Shown: in pieces, positions 49,176-61,344 of the stretch
Numbering within the stretch: the stretch's first letter is position 1
How the letters are laid out: each line of letters opens with the position of its first letter
From: Gymnogyps californianus
Lineage: Eukaryota; Chordata; Aves; Accipitriformes; Cathartidae
NCBI RefSeq assembly: GCF_018139145.2
Contig: NC_059478.1
Location: forward strand, 36,001,001-36,065,000
Length of the DNA: 64,000 nt
Direction: 5' to 3'
The notes under the pieces: generated by a model
Seen by the model: the letters and a program-made list of their open reading frames with translations, nothing else
Told to the model about the DNA's origin: nothing
Database searches by the model: none
Position numbers and translations under genes: made by a program

Positions 49176-49406
49176 TGTACAGTTAAGTGCACCTGCATCG
49201 TTCTAGGAGTGTGTTGAGTTTGCACAGAACAAGTGTATGGACCGTCATCTGTCACGTCTACGTCCTGTATCTGCAGGCTATATTCTCTTCTATTTGCTGT
49301 TGCGATTGAAACTCGAGGATCTACTGACCACTTATCACTTCCAGCAAAAATAATACTCGACCGATTCAGCCAGGCACCTTTTGAAGCTCCATCTTCCAAG
49401 TAACAC
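49174..49406 (-). CDS. NEGR1: NEGR1 internal exon (likely exon 2), first Ig domain
   Basis: This exon encodes 77 complete codons plus one base at each end (233 bp) and is open throughout. NEGR1 is a GPI-anchored IgLON cell-adhesion protein of neurons with three Ig domains, acting at the cell surface in neurite growth and synapse adhesion. The exon starts at the first domain cysteine (CYLEDG, residue 1) and contains the core tryptophan (AWLNRSS, residue 12), a possible N-glycosylation site (NRS, residue 14), KWSVDPRV (residue 25), and the DDGPYTC motif with the partner cysteine at residue 59. It ends QVHLTVQ. LSAMP, as I recall it, has EDKNSKVAWLNRSG, HDKWSLDPR and HEPKTSQVYL here, so NEGR1 fits better. 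The preceding arginine codon and the following valine codon are split by the introns, as expected in this family. Compared with mammalian NEGR1 from memory, the main differences cluster at [10 protein letters not shown]. The exon number is inferred from the human gene. Confidence 0.95.
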
Positions 49407-49426
49407 CTGGGAAAAAAGGTGAAACC
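49407..49426 (-). other. NEGR1: 3' splice acceptor of NEGR1 exon 2
   Basis: On the minus strand the exon is preceded by a pyrimidine-rich tract ending TTTTTTCCCAG. Cutting after this AG leaves one base to complete the upstream arginine codon, giving the expected LRCYLED reading. A possible branch-point-like CTTAC lies about 20-25 bases further upstream, but I cannot confirm that it is used. Confidence 0.9.
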
Positions 49427-50580
49427 GTAAGTATGAAAACGTAGGAGCTTTTAAATACCATTAACTTGCTATTGATTTTTAGACTGAATACAGCTACACG
49501 ATATTAGACTTGAACCTCAAAACACGAGTCATTTGTTAATTCACAAATCATCATAAAACCAAAAGCCTATCTTACAAACACACAATAAACACAAATATAT
49601 TTTTCTGCTGCGTTCTTCCTTTCTGATTTTCCTGCTGTGAGTGGTCAGTGGAGCAGTAGGTAGGAAGTCTCAGTTATTTCCGAACCGGACTCAATGACTT
49701 CATCGGAGCAGCCCTTTCTGCTCCAGTTTCAGCCCGTAAGGATCAGGAGGCGGCAAGAGCTCCTGTGCAAAATTACTGCCCTTTCCCTAAGACACAATAA
49801 ACTTCTGCTTGCTTAGTTAGGGAACCAAGAGACTTTTTCCACCAAAAATCATAGTGACATCTTAGCATCCAAAACAGTATTTTTTTCTTTTCAAAAGGTT
49901 ATTAGATTTGTCATTGCTAACCTTACATTCAACACCTCTCATTTAAAGCAAACATACATTCAATTAGCATGGATTTCCCTGCTGACAACAACAGTGAAAT
50001 ATGAAGCATAGTTCTACTAAATATTTCTTAAAATGTCTTTGGTATGGTAGTGACTCAAACGAATGTGATTTGTTTATTATCCCATACTTTAGCTTTTTTT
50101 CAGTTATTATTAGAACAATAACCAAAAATAGTGCTCTTTGGGGTATAATAGTCACCTTAGTCGGAGCTCGGTGAAAAACAAGACCCCTACAATCAGAAGC
50201 AGATGTACCCCAGACAGATTCTTTTCCCTCTAAATTGTAGTTCAAAAATATTCCTCCATAAAGTAAGGACTTTGTTTTTTTTAAAATGAGTACAAAGTAC
50301 AGCTGGAGAATGAAAACATTTCTATCGGAAGAGTTTGACAGCATTGCTACACAATATCTTGGGGGTTTGAACACAGCACCGGAGATTGTGAGGGAATTGC
50401 GAGCCAAATGCCCCGGTGTAGGTACTGCAAACTGTCTGAAACTAATCAGCTGAGAAATATAAAGAACAAGGTATATTGCAAAATCTAATTTGTAATCCGT
50501 TTCACCATCTGTAGAATCAAAAACCAGTCGGAGTATTAAAGGTCAATGTTAATTGAAAATCTTTTCTGTAGATACGCAAC

Positions 50581-50595
50581 CAAAAAAAAAAAAAG
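50581..50595. repeat. Poly(A) run of about 14
   Basis: A simple homopolymer in intron 1 with no attached element visible. Confidence 0.85.
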
Positions 50596-50929
50596 CCACC
50601 CAGGCATAACAGAAGCGTAACCTTCTACTAAGGTAATTAGGCACTGCAATACGCTGCTGTTGTCAATATTTTGTATTGCATATTAGGAAACATTTGTAAT
50701 CTCTCTCTAAAATAGCTTTCCATCTTAAGTTGCTCACCTGCACACTGGGATGAGGAGAACTGCACTGTGATGGATGCTATTAAACGTCACTGACAAGTCC
50801 TAAGAATAGCATGGCGTCAAGCACAATTACTAAAACTTGGTGGAAAAAGCGGTGAGAAGCCGGTGAATGATTTTGACAGCACTTCTTAGCACAACGAAGT
50901 AAATAAGAAGGCAAGCAGACGTTTGTTGG

Positions 50930-51130
50930 GGCGGGATCCCTGAAGAGGCGAGCCGGCGCTGGGGTGAGAGTGCGTCGCTCCTGAACCTCGGCCGGGCAGA
51001 GCGGTGGCCGGGGGGGGAACGGGGTGATGCCAGAGGATGCAAAGCTGCACCGGCGCTGAGGAACCCCCGTCGCTGGTAGAGCTAAAGGAGCGGCCACTCA
51101 GCGGCACGCAGGCCGGTAGGATAACAATGG
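50930..51130. promoter_or_regulatory. CpG-rich patch in intron 1
   Basis: A moderately CpG-rich stretch including an 8-base G run at about 51010. The overlapping minus-strand frames of 70-126 codons look like chance products of the base composition. Confidence 0.3.
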
Positions 51131-51779
51131 TCCGAGGAGATGCTCTAAGTTTTGACGCAACCGATGGCTTTGGAGCAGCCATCAAACTTTTCTGCCATCT
51201 GGAAAGAGGGGAGTGACACTGGTGACAGATGGGAGAGCAGGAGACAGAAAGGACGCTAAAGACCACTCCTCAATCCCACGGGCATTTTAACTGTGTGTTC
51301 AACTGATGCTTGGACGACGCAGTCTATATTCTACCTTGCGGCGTTTGACAGTGAAAGCGATCGCTGGGCCTGACAGCCTAGGGATGCTCTCTTGAACTTC
51401 AGCCAGAGCGATGATTTTTGTGAGCAGCCAGGAAAACGCACGAAAGAGCAGCAAGTCAGGAAGGCAAACATAATGATGGGAAGAAAACCAGTAAACACCA
51501 GCAGAGCACAGGACTGTGTGAAGTATAAGAATACGACAAGACTACAAACACCAGAGACACGTCAAGTACCACCTTGCCATAGACAAGGAAATATTTGTCA
51601 TAAAAAGAGGAGGACTGGAGACAGGAGATGAGACCTGAGCAAAAGAAAATGGTGACAGCCTGGGTAGAGAGCATGGGAAAATAGGGCTGGGAGACGGGTG
51701 TCCGGGAGGAACGGCCAGCAAGGAGAGTCCCTTTCTGTGGCTGAGAAGTGAGGGGATGAAAGAGCAGAGAGAGCATGCA

Positions 51780-52420
51780 GAAGGAGCTTTATTTCTATGA
51801 GCTGATAAAAAAGACTGAGCCCATCTGGAGTGAGGTTAAGGACATTTAACTATGGCTCAAAAACTAAATGAGCATTATACTCCAGTTTTCCATAAAGAAG
51901 GGGACATCCAGCATGTGGGAAAAGGCAGAGCAGCTAATGGAGTCAAGGGCAGAGAAAAACCTTAACGGAGTCACGTTTGAGAGCATGAAACTGCAAATCC
52001 AGGAGCATGTGGGATTTTTTCTGAACAAACTGGAAGTGATGCTATGTGACTGGGAAATCATGAATGTATTATCTACATTTAAGGAAATGCGGAGAGTGAA
52101 TCAGGCAAATTCTAGGCTAACCACCAGGCCCACAATAGAATTTAAGGCTTTAAAACAACTTTAAAAGTTGAAGGAAGGTAATACAAAGTGCAACAGACTA
52201 ATGGGACATTTCTATTTCATAAAGCGTTTTTTTACATGAAGGAAATCCAACAGAAGAAGAGAATGCAATAGATCTCATCTCTTTGATAAAACATTAAAAT
52301 AGCACAACTATGGAAACTGTTAGGTGGGAGAAAATGGTGATTTCGTAGCTCAAGCATATGGTGGTATTGTTTAAGGGGAAAAATGACGTTCCCTTTAGGA
52401 ATAAGAAACTAGAAGCATCA
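51780..52420 (+). mobile_element. Decayed CR1-type LINE, reverse-transcriptase fragment
   Basis: The plus strand keeps scattered CR1-superfamily landmarks in correct order. AAAACTAAATGAGCATTATA near 51860 matches the segment before the reverse transcriptase. GACTGGGAAATCATGAATGT at 52048 onward reads DWEIMNV, where these LINEs have DWR.ANV. ATCAGGCAAATTCTAGGCTA lies near 52100, where N-Y-R-P is expected. AATGCAATAGATCTCATCTC at 52262 is followed by a segment like the AVDLIYLDFSKAFD catalytic-palm region, and GGAGAAAATGGTGATT follows. Frames are broken and some expected stretches are missing, so this is a fossil. Boundaries are soft; remnants may extend from about 51400 to 52750. It is antisense to NEGR1. 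Confidence 0.6.
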
Positions 52421-54641
52421 GGCTGAAATTCTTCAGAAATGGATCATGAATATAACCATTCCCTTAATTAATGGTCTCAACATGAAATCTAGAAGAGTTC
52501 TGAGAGAAGCTGCATATGATACGGGATAAAAAATCACAGTTTATCTAGCAGAGAATTGGGATGTCACGGGGAAGCATCACTTTGAGGACGGAGAGCGCAG
52601 CTGACGTCTGTGAATCCCTGCAGGAGGAGTTTTGTGGGGTCTGGTCCCATTCGGAGAAGGCAAGGAGCCGCTTTCAAAGTCTTATGAACATTTTCAAATT
52701 GATTCTAATGAACAGAAGACTGGGGAGAAGCAGAGAAACCTCAGATTCACTGATGTTTTTCTACAGTCTACTGGTATTTCTGCAGCAGCTGGACACAGTC
52801 AGTTATAAATGAATATTTTTGAAGGTAGCCTGTAGTTTCAGTGACCATTTACTGTTTTACTTAACTCCCTCATTGTTTATACACACACAGCCATCCACAA
52901 ACATGCAGCAAAGCGTTAGCACTATGGCTTCTTCCCACAAAAGAGAAAACCAGCCTCCTCCTCTCCCAGCACACAAGACCAGCCTCAAATTCCCTGCTCG
53001 TAAGAAAAAAATTAGCCTTGCTTAAAGAAAAAAAAGAGAGAATAAAGGTTGAAATTTTTGGTTATTAATTAGAGACAAAAGTGGAATGCTCATCAGACGT
53101 AAAGCGAACCACATGAAAACCGCGCTGAGAAGGGCAGTGCTTAGGGATGCTGTCGCGGCAGCTCCGAAGCATCCTCGCAACCTCCTCACGGCACCTGCTC
53201 TGAAAGCCCCAAAGGTTCCCGAAAACTTCTCCTATAAACACAGCCCTTTTGATATCAAGGCTTTCCTGCTGAGAAAAGGCAAGATACAGCAGCACAGAAA
53301 GGAACATGAGACCTCTTGCTGGTTTGATATACAAAGGTATTTTCTCAAAATAACTTTCTAAAACAAATAAGAAATTTTGCTTTATTAATTCATAGGTGCA
53401 TGGTTATCATGGATAGAGATGAAAACCTGCTAAACCCAACCTTCTTCTATACCCCACTAATTAACAAAAAGTATACTGTATACAATTGCCATATAAAACA
53501 CGAAAACTAAGGACTAAAAATGGAACTGATGTTTAGTTGTTGAGAAAGATTTTCAAGTTTGATGAAAAAATAAATCACAAAAAGGTATTTCTAAAAATGT
53601 AACTAGGAGAAAACATTTCAGTCTTGTTCAGACCCTGACGAAGCATGTTGTATTGTGGAAGCACGTTGGCTTCATAATAAAAATGATATTCCAAATAAGG
53701 TTCTTTGAAAACAGGTTAAATATTTTACCTTAGACAGGCTCCTTCAATAGCCCAAAGCAGTCTTTTCTCTACATTCACTCAAAAACCATGCAAGTTCCCT
53801 AACACTGTAGAAGCGAACTGCTTGGGAAATGCTGCAGAATTCGGCTGAGATATTTTGCACAGGATAGCCTTCAAATTAAATAGCCGCCAAGATGCTGTAT
53901 TTTCCCACTACGCTTGTGAGATGCAATGGATAAAGTGCATATTTACTCCACGGAAGAAGCAATCAAATGATTCATCTCAGAAATGTTTTCTAATCTAACA
54001 AATTTAATCCCTTTCTGTTTGCAAATCACTTCTCATTTCTGAAAACGCAGTTATTGCTTAAAAGGATTCTGCAGGCAACTTGGACTGCACATTCACCCAC
54101 GTGTGTGACTGGCCATTGGAGGCAATGCTTCTGCACTGTAGTTATTGCAGAGGAACAGAAATAAGGACAAATAAGGAATTTTTCCCCTTTAAATGAAGGC
54201 TTGGTCTTTTTCCCCCCCATACCTTTATAATTTTCTATGAAAGAGCAGTCTTTCCACATATGTTTTGTGTGACTTAACCAACCGATTTTGTATAGATGAA
54301 CATTTGCAAAGAATAAACGCCGAGCACAACAAAAATACCGACCAGAAGCAAGCCCATGGAATCCGACCAGTGCGCATGGACTCAGACCGCAATACCACAG
54401 CCGACCTTGTACACAACCTCTGCGTTTATCCCTACAATTGTATTTCTCACACCCTTGATCTCTGGATGCACTTCTTCATTTTAACTAAGAACAGTATTTT
54501 AACGTTATTTTTTAAGCTGCAGGTCATAAATGATAACTCTGTATTATTTTCATTGCACGAACATGAACACATCTGGAAACACAACGGCTCTTTTGGCGGA
54601 AACCCCACAACGGTTCAGCTCCTACAAGAAGACGAATTGCC
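52421..54641. other. Intron 1 stretch, no gene recognised
   Basis: The first few hundred bases may still be eroded LINE sequence. The rest is unique, with a short C run near 54213. Confidence 0.55.
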
Positions 54642-54917
54642 TCGCTGCACGTGCACGCTCTCCCCATCCATACCCCTCCCCACGCCGCTGCGCCGGCAGG
54701 GATCGGGGCACGCTCGGCGACAAGCCAGGCATCTCACGAGTGAGGACTGGGCGGGGGGCAAAGGCAGCTGCGAAGAGATAAGACCTCGCAAAGCAAACCG
54801 ACGACAACTACCGGGAACGCAGCTGAACGGGTCCGCGTGCCCCGGCTGCCCCTCGCCGTGCACGTGCCGGGGTGCAGCTCAGCCGGGCGATGCAACGCCC
54901 ACGCTCTGCGCGTGCAT
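54642..54917. promoter_or_regulatory. CpG-island-like patch in NEGR1 intron 1
   Basis: By hand count there are about 33 CpG dinucleotides in some 275 bp at roughly 65% GC, which gives an observed/expected ratio near or above 1. It includes GGGCGGGG near 54748, an Sp1-type GC box, and two CACGTG E-boxes near 54648 and 54859. Surrounding sequence is AT-rich, so the edge is sharp. It could be an alternative promoter, an intronic enhancer or a locally GC-converted patch. The open frame of 221 codons running through it has no recognisable domain and is probably a by-product of the GC content. Confidence 0.45.
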
Positions 54918-57596
54918 AGGACAATGCTGACCGAAGTCCTCCATGAGAACCTCTGTTTCCTTAAGACTGCAGCAGCCTAGTTGAGCAAAATACGTTACAA
55001 ATCCTAAAGCAGGAGTCGCCAAGCTAAGTTTTACTAAGAACTTGAAATTTGGGTTTGCACTCTGGAAAGATTTGCCCATTAAGTCTTGCAAACATTTCAG
55101 GGAACTTAAGCACAAGTTTTCAGCAAACCTGAGAAGTGAGTTTGAGCAGAGTTCTGATTTCACGTGAACCTCTGAAGAACAGGCAGCCTTCCACAGCAGT
55201 TCCCTCAGGATGAGTCCGAGCCTCAAGCTAAGAGCCCAACTCTCCAACTTCTAGTTTTAAGTGCCGTAAATACACTGAATAACGACGCCAGATCAATGCA
55301 CAGTTCTAGATCAGCGCACACAAATCCCCGTGGGATGACATTACTGACGGGGCAGAGCTGCTCCTGCCAGAGGTCTCCCAAGAGAGCTGTGGTCGGTCAC
55401 CGCCGATTGCTGGCGGACAGTTCAAGCCAGAGCATGCTGATGTTTAATAAAGTCCAACAGTGAAACATTTCTTACAGTAATATATGGGAAATAATTTATT
55501 GAAAAGATGACAACCAGTAGAAACTGCGAATACTAGTGGCCTTCCCTCTCTTCCCCCTTTCCTCTCTTTCCTTAAATTGTATTTATTTTTAAACTTCTGT
55601 GTATCACGGCAGCATTTTCTGCGATGTAATTTTTAAAATCTATGCATAGGACCAATTATTTTTAGAAGTTAATAATAACACTGTAGCACAATTAAAGAAA
55701 GCATAACAATCATTAAATAAAAGTGACTTTTGCTCTTTTCACCTTTACTTTGCTTGGAAAAGTATTGATTAAACTACAGCTGAACTCAGAAGATAATTAT
55801 TCTATTTTTAAACTTAGAAGATTGGAAAAAAGAACAATTTATTTTTTAACTGATGATTGTAATCAGAAATTCTCTACTCAATAAGCATAAAAATAGATTT
55901 TAATGTTAGCCATCATATACGGCTGAAGGTATTTTATTATTTTTCTGACCATTATTAATGGGGATGATCTTCTGTAATTTGTAAGTACAGAAAAATATAG
56001 TCTCACCCGGCTTCCTTAAAGTTTTTAATCCTCTCTTTTTGATACCTCCCACTTTCCTAGTTCTCTAGTCTATTATTTCCCCATAATTAAAACATAGACC
56101 TATTAATCTTTGTAAAAAACAGTTCTTCTCGGTTGCTTAATTAAAACTGCACACGGTCGCTTTTTACAAGAGCCTTCGCAGTGCAGCCCGGGTTGGAGCT
56201 CCCACCTCGCCGCCCTTGAAACAAACTGCACGGCATCGCACACGAAGCTTTCCCACGTTCTGTACATCACACGAATGTTTGACGTATGCCTGTCTCCACA
56301 CAGCCTTCAGGACACTCTCCTGGGTTACATCCGCGTAGTACTCGGGCAGTACTTATAAATGAAAAAAATCTTCATTCAAGTAGGACCAAAAGCTACCGTT
56401 ATCCCCACTTCTTGTGCAACTACTTCCTTCACCCGGATTGCAAAGCTAAGAGGATAAGTGAGTTCAAAACTGCCTTATGAATCCATAGGTAAATTCAACC
56501 CATGCAACCCTTTAAATACACCCATTCAGCCCCATGGGCCTCCATTTAGTGCTCCCGCCTCACCCGTTTCTGCTCCGCTCCCTGCCCGAGCGGGACTGTG
56601 GGAGGCGAGCACAAGGAGCCGTGGGCAAGCCGGCTGGCTGGCCGGGAAATGGCACCCGGGGGCTACTGCGCTGCCCGGCTGCAGAGTCATTCAGAACAGG
56701 TCTCTGACTTCGAGGAGACACCAAGTGACATACTGTGGGACGCTTCCCCCATAAAACACATCCTCTAAGTGGTAAGACACATATTCCCGGTCAGAACAGG
56801 ACTCATTTCTGGGCAGGCTGTGTCTCTCAAACCAGTAATCCCCTTGCAGTTCAGGTTAAAAGTTCCATCTCATTTACAGCAAGTCCTGGAATCCTTTCTT
56901 TTCCCTGAAAACCGAGAAGAACTTGACTTGAAAATTTTTACGGTTTTATATAACTGGTGCTTTGGGTGCTGGAGGAGCTGACTGCAACGCCCACGAGGGA
57001 TGACAGCATCCCCTTTCCATCGCCCTGCAGCGGGTGAGTGTTCACCAAAGCAGATGTGAAGCACTTAACAGAGCTGTTATTGCTTACTACAGCAACTTTT
57101 TTTCCAGTGAAATTGGTTTTAGCATTGAGTTATAGCCACTTTCCTCAGAACAAAGAAAACCTTTGCAAAAAACAGTGTTCCTAAATTTTTTCTGCTTTAA
57201 AGGAGATCGGCTTTGAGCTAAACAGCAAGGGGAGAGAGAAACACGAGGGTCAGGGTTCAGCCTAGAAAAACACCCAGAAGCTCAGAACATAAAATGATGC
57301 ATCCAAGCTCCAGAACCAGAAAATCACACCAGAAACCTGCTAGGGACTTTTGCAACGCCCTTTTACTGATGATCTGATAAATGTCTTCTCTGGGTTCTCC
57401 ATGGATTCTTACAAATGACAGCTTAAAAGTTTGTTACACGACGGAAACTTCTCTGAACAATAAAAATAACTCAGGCGCAATTATAGGTGATCCTTTCACT
57501 TTTGTGATCAGCATCAGTTTTCTCACGTCTACGATAGCTCAAAGCATGGAATTCTGCATAAAAAAACTGCGGCGCAGCTGCTCGTTGTCATCACAG
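54918..57596. other. Intron 1 stretch, AT-rich block plus mixed sequence
   Basis: An AT-rich block at 55450-56130 has many TAAT/ATTA cores and could be a conserved noncoding element. A short GC-richer piece lies at 56560-56680. No gene was recognised. Confidence 0.55.
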
Positions 57597-57639
57597 CTTT
57601 TTTTTATTTTTTTTTTTTTTTATTTTATTTACAGAACAG
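57597..57639. repeat. T-rich tract (A-rich on the minus strand)
   Basis: A run of mostly T with two isolated A bases is followed by TTTATTTACAG. On the minus strand it reads CTGTAAATAAAATAAAA then long A runs, resembling a poly(A) tail with a signal. It adjoins the GC-rich patch at 57640-57930. Confidence 0.8.
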
Positions 57640-57935
57640 TCTCAGGCCGGCAGGGAGCCGATGCATCGACGGCCGGTGGTCGGGCTGGTGCACACCAAGC
57701 CCCGGCTGCCTCCGTGCCCGGAGCTCGGGATCCCCCCCGGCCCCAGCTGCCCCCAGCAGCGTGTACACCGGCACAAGCTCAGAGTATCCGGAGTGTGAAG
57801 ATGCTGCAGCCCCAATTTCACCATTTTCTCCGGGAGTTAACCTGCGCTGCCCGCTGCCAGGCCTGGAAGAGCGAACACAAGGACTGGGAGGTTGCCTGGG
57901 GAGAAGACTTGGCCAGCGCTCAGCTGCAGCCGCGG
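57640..57935. promoter_or_regulatory. CpG-rich patch abutting the T-tract in intron 1
   Basis: A GC-rich segment starts immediately after the T-rich tract. It carries overlapping open frames on both strands (57381-57953 plus, 57625-57963 minus), none with recognisable domains. The abrupt composition change may reflect an inserted sequence. Confidence 0.3.
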
Positions 57936-60900
57936 GAGCTGAGTTCTCTCTGAAGTGGGGCAAGCGTTAAATATTACAGAGGAATTGCACCCTGGAAGCA
58001 AGGCATACAGGATATTAATAACAAGAAAGACTTAACAGAGTTTAAAAATCTTAATCTTAGGAAGACTTTCCCCCCCCCCTCAAGAAGCAACACTATTTAT
58101 TTATGAAACATGCAGATGTTAAATTATCCTGCAGAGGGAGACTGTTCTGTCGTGAGTGGGACAGAAATCTGCACAGACGGTTTCTGGAAAGTCTGAGAAA
58201 CGGGAGTTAGGTAAAACAGGGGAGACAAGCAGTTGTTTTAAAACAGGGTTTAAAATCAGAACCCCAAAACTCTGTCTCACAGCAGCCAAAACAGACCTAA
58301 AATAAATAACCGGCTTTGCTTTGCCTGGCATCTCCGTTGTATGTCGAAGTCCTTAGATCCACCTTTAAAAATGCTTTCTGCTTAAAGAATGACAGCAGCA
58401 CTCAGCTGAGATGTGATGAGGTTCCTATATATGAATGTGCACCTTTCCAGCACCAACTCAGCCCCGGGTGCTGAGCCGCCTGCCCTCCCCTGCTCACAGC
58501 AAGTACCAAACCCACGGTGAATTCTTGCGTGCTGCATTTCCAAAACGGCACCGGCTGAATCGGGATTAAAAAAAAATGGTGCTAATGGATCGAATATAGA
58601 TTTCAGATTCTTTCTCTCTATGCAGCCACCAGTTGACAGCAAACATTCGTGAACTTTGCAGCATTTAACGTAGGTCCTGCAAACACTGCAAACTCTGCTG
58701 TGTTCCCCTAGGAACTCCCCCCGCAGCGTCCTGCCTCCTCTCCGCACGTGCCCTGGCCCCTCCGCGCCGCCGTGTTCACTGCACCTTCTGCTCCCACCTC
58801 CCCTTCCTCTGCCTGGCTGCCAACCCCTTTCTCCTTCCTCCCACCCTGGTATCCGTTTTCCTTCTCCACAACCAGCAAGTCCCAACGTCTCCGTTGCTCT
58901 TTGTCTTTTCGTGTCAGTGGCGGAAAGGGCTCCGATTATACGTTGAGGTGTTAACATGCGCAAATGAGCCTTTTTCCTTTGATCTTTGCTCTGCGTGCGT
59001 TCTGCTTTTTAAGCACCATAAACCGTAGTTGGCAGCGAATCCTTTTTTAGAGCAAGTTTTCTCTGCAGGTTCAGAAGATGCAGCGTGTCTCCTCTATAGA
59101 GGATGGAGAGCCTCCAAAGCCAGTCTCCCTCCAAGCATCAGGAAGGAGATGCCACAGGAGACCGCTCCCTCTGCAGCTGCTCCGGCAGAGGAAAGCTACC
59201 CAGGGGGGATGATCCCTCCAGGAAAACCTTCCGTGCTCTGACCAGCACAGTGCGGGGGGACGACCGAGTCTCCAGCCTCGCCTTGTCCCTCCCACAGCCT
59301 CTGCTCCAAGGCATCTTCGGGCAAATAGCAGACTCATCTGTTGCACTCGCAGCAAAGGAGCAAACGATGTCGTAGCATCTCCTCCCCTTCCAAGCTGAGC
59401 AGACTCGGCACGACTGAGACGTTTCACCCAGTGTTTGCAGTCAAATGATTCATTTAGCACCATATCAATACATGCATTCGTAACTGCCTCCTTTAAATAA
59501 AGACGTTCTTCCAAACCTACTACCCTCTGTTTTCTGCAGTCCTCAGCAGCCCATGACATTGCTTTCTAAAATAGCAGCTCAGAACTGGAGATCTGCAAAC
59601 TTAGGGAGAAACTAAGACAATTCTTTAAATATTTGCTGACCCGTGGACTTTTCCAAAAGGAGCAGATACCAGTATGAGATTTTATCTGGCAAACCGCCTG
59701 AAATAAATGGGGATACGTGCTACCTGAATTTTCATGAGTAATTAGCATAATTAACCTCCCTGCTCTGCTCCTATGCCACTTCCACTGCTCCAGAGAATTG
59801 ACGCATAGTTTATTAACCATGAGAACTCATCAGATTTTCTGCTCTATAGCTGGCCATGACAAAGTTGCCAGGTACCTGCCAGCCTGCGGACGAAACAAAA
59901 GACAAGGCAGAGAGAGAAAGCAGGACAAAAGGACTGGGAGAGAATCTTCTTCGTTACACATCTCCAGCTTCTCAATTTTATAAACTCGTCTGCCTTGAGA
60001 TGCTTTATTCCAGGTAAGATATTCCAGGAAATCCGTCTGCAGATAAAACATGGATTAATCCCTATATCTGAAACATTTTAAATGGAAAATCAGTAGAATA
60101 TTAGTAATTAATAGCAAAAGTGTTTACTCTTCTACGAGATTTTCAATGTAATTTGCTCTACAGCTGATGCTATTTGAATTTTAATCTGTATGGGTTTCAA
60201 CCTCAGTACCTGCCAACCCATCCCAGCCAGGCGAAAGGCCACTTTCCCAGGGGTTTCCCAGCCTCCCAGGTTCCCCACAACCACCAGCCATGGCCACAAT
60301 GCGTATTTCCCTCCCGCCACAAAGAAGTGGCTCTTCTCCACGGCAAGGACAGAGAAACTGTTAGCATCACAACGGCAATAAATTCATTTGTGGTTTTTAT
60401 TTATACGAAAATATTCCCACCCCTTTTCACAGATATTTTTTCATATTAAAATGAACAAAACAGTATAGTGTGAAGCTAAGAATCATTAGTTATTAATTAA
60501 TTACTTCATGGAAGCACATAATATTTTCTCTGAAGGCTCAGAACCAATATCAGACAATATTATTGTTTCTGACAGTCTTGGTTTCATTTTCAGAGAGTAA
60601 CTCCCAGCTTAATCATATTATTTGAAATATTAAAAAGGGGCTGGCTGCTGCATTTGATATTTATTAATTCCTGAAGATTTATGATATAGAAACACCGACT
60701 TCCAGAAATTATGAAGAAGAAATTGCCAATGCAGAAAACTAAGGAAACAATTCACTGCATGGGTTTGTCTTTATTATTTTGCTCTTTTCTTAAGGGAGAG
60801 GGGTCTTTGAAAATTCGAGAGCCAATTGTGTTTATTTTATAGGAATAGATCAGTCAGCTGTTTCTTCTGATGGTGAAAGCCAACCCAGATGGCAATTTTT

Positions 60901-61344
60901 TCCCCTCTGCTTTTTTGCCACACGGCACTGAAACACAAATTAAAGGAATAAAAAGCAACATAAGCTCTGAGACCATGGCAAGGCAAAGGATCATGCCTAG
61001 AGAATAAGAAAACATCGGGCCCATGAACATACCGTGTTACCTTCCAAATTTTCAACATCACAGCACGTTATTGAAGGATTTTAGCATCCAGAAATATGTA
61101 ACTGAATTAAAACAGCCGTAATACTAATTAACTGCATTTATTTCAGTTTCAGAACAGTTACATTAGTCTTTATTTTTAACGCTGAAATGAAACAAAGGTT
61201 TCTTCACTGACGCAATGAGCTCTGACAAAAAAATGAGGGCTTACAACAGGAGACTATTAGAGTTACGCGCGCTCAGGATGGAATAATGAGTGTCGGCTGG
61301 CTGTTATACTCAACATCCACATAAATGCCGTAATTTGATAATGA
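57936..61344. other. Intron 1 stretch, no gene recognised
   Basis: It includes a C10-11 run near 58070, a GC-richer piece at 58430-58860 with an open frame of 193 codons (58382-58963, minus) that has no domain, and an AT-rich block at 60450-60720 discussed as a candidate conserved element. Confidence 0.55.

Noticed and set aside
54265..54930. 221-codon plus-strand open frame
   Set aside because: The second half lies in the CpG-rich patch and the first half is AT-rich with unrelated composition. No recognisable protein features.
58382..58963. 193-codon minus-strand open frame
   Set aside because: Glycine/arginine-rich low-complexity translation of a pyrimidine-rich stretch, with no domain.
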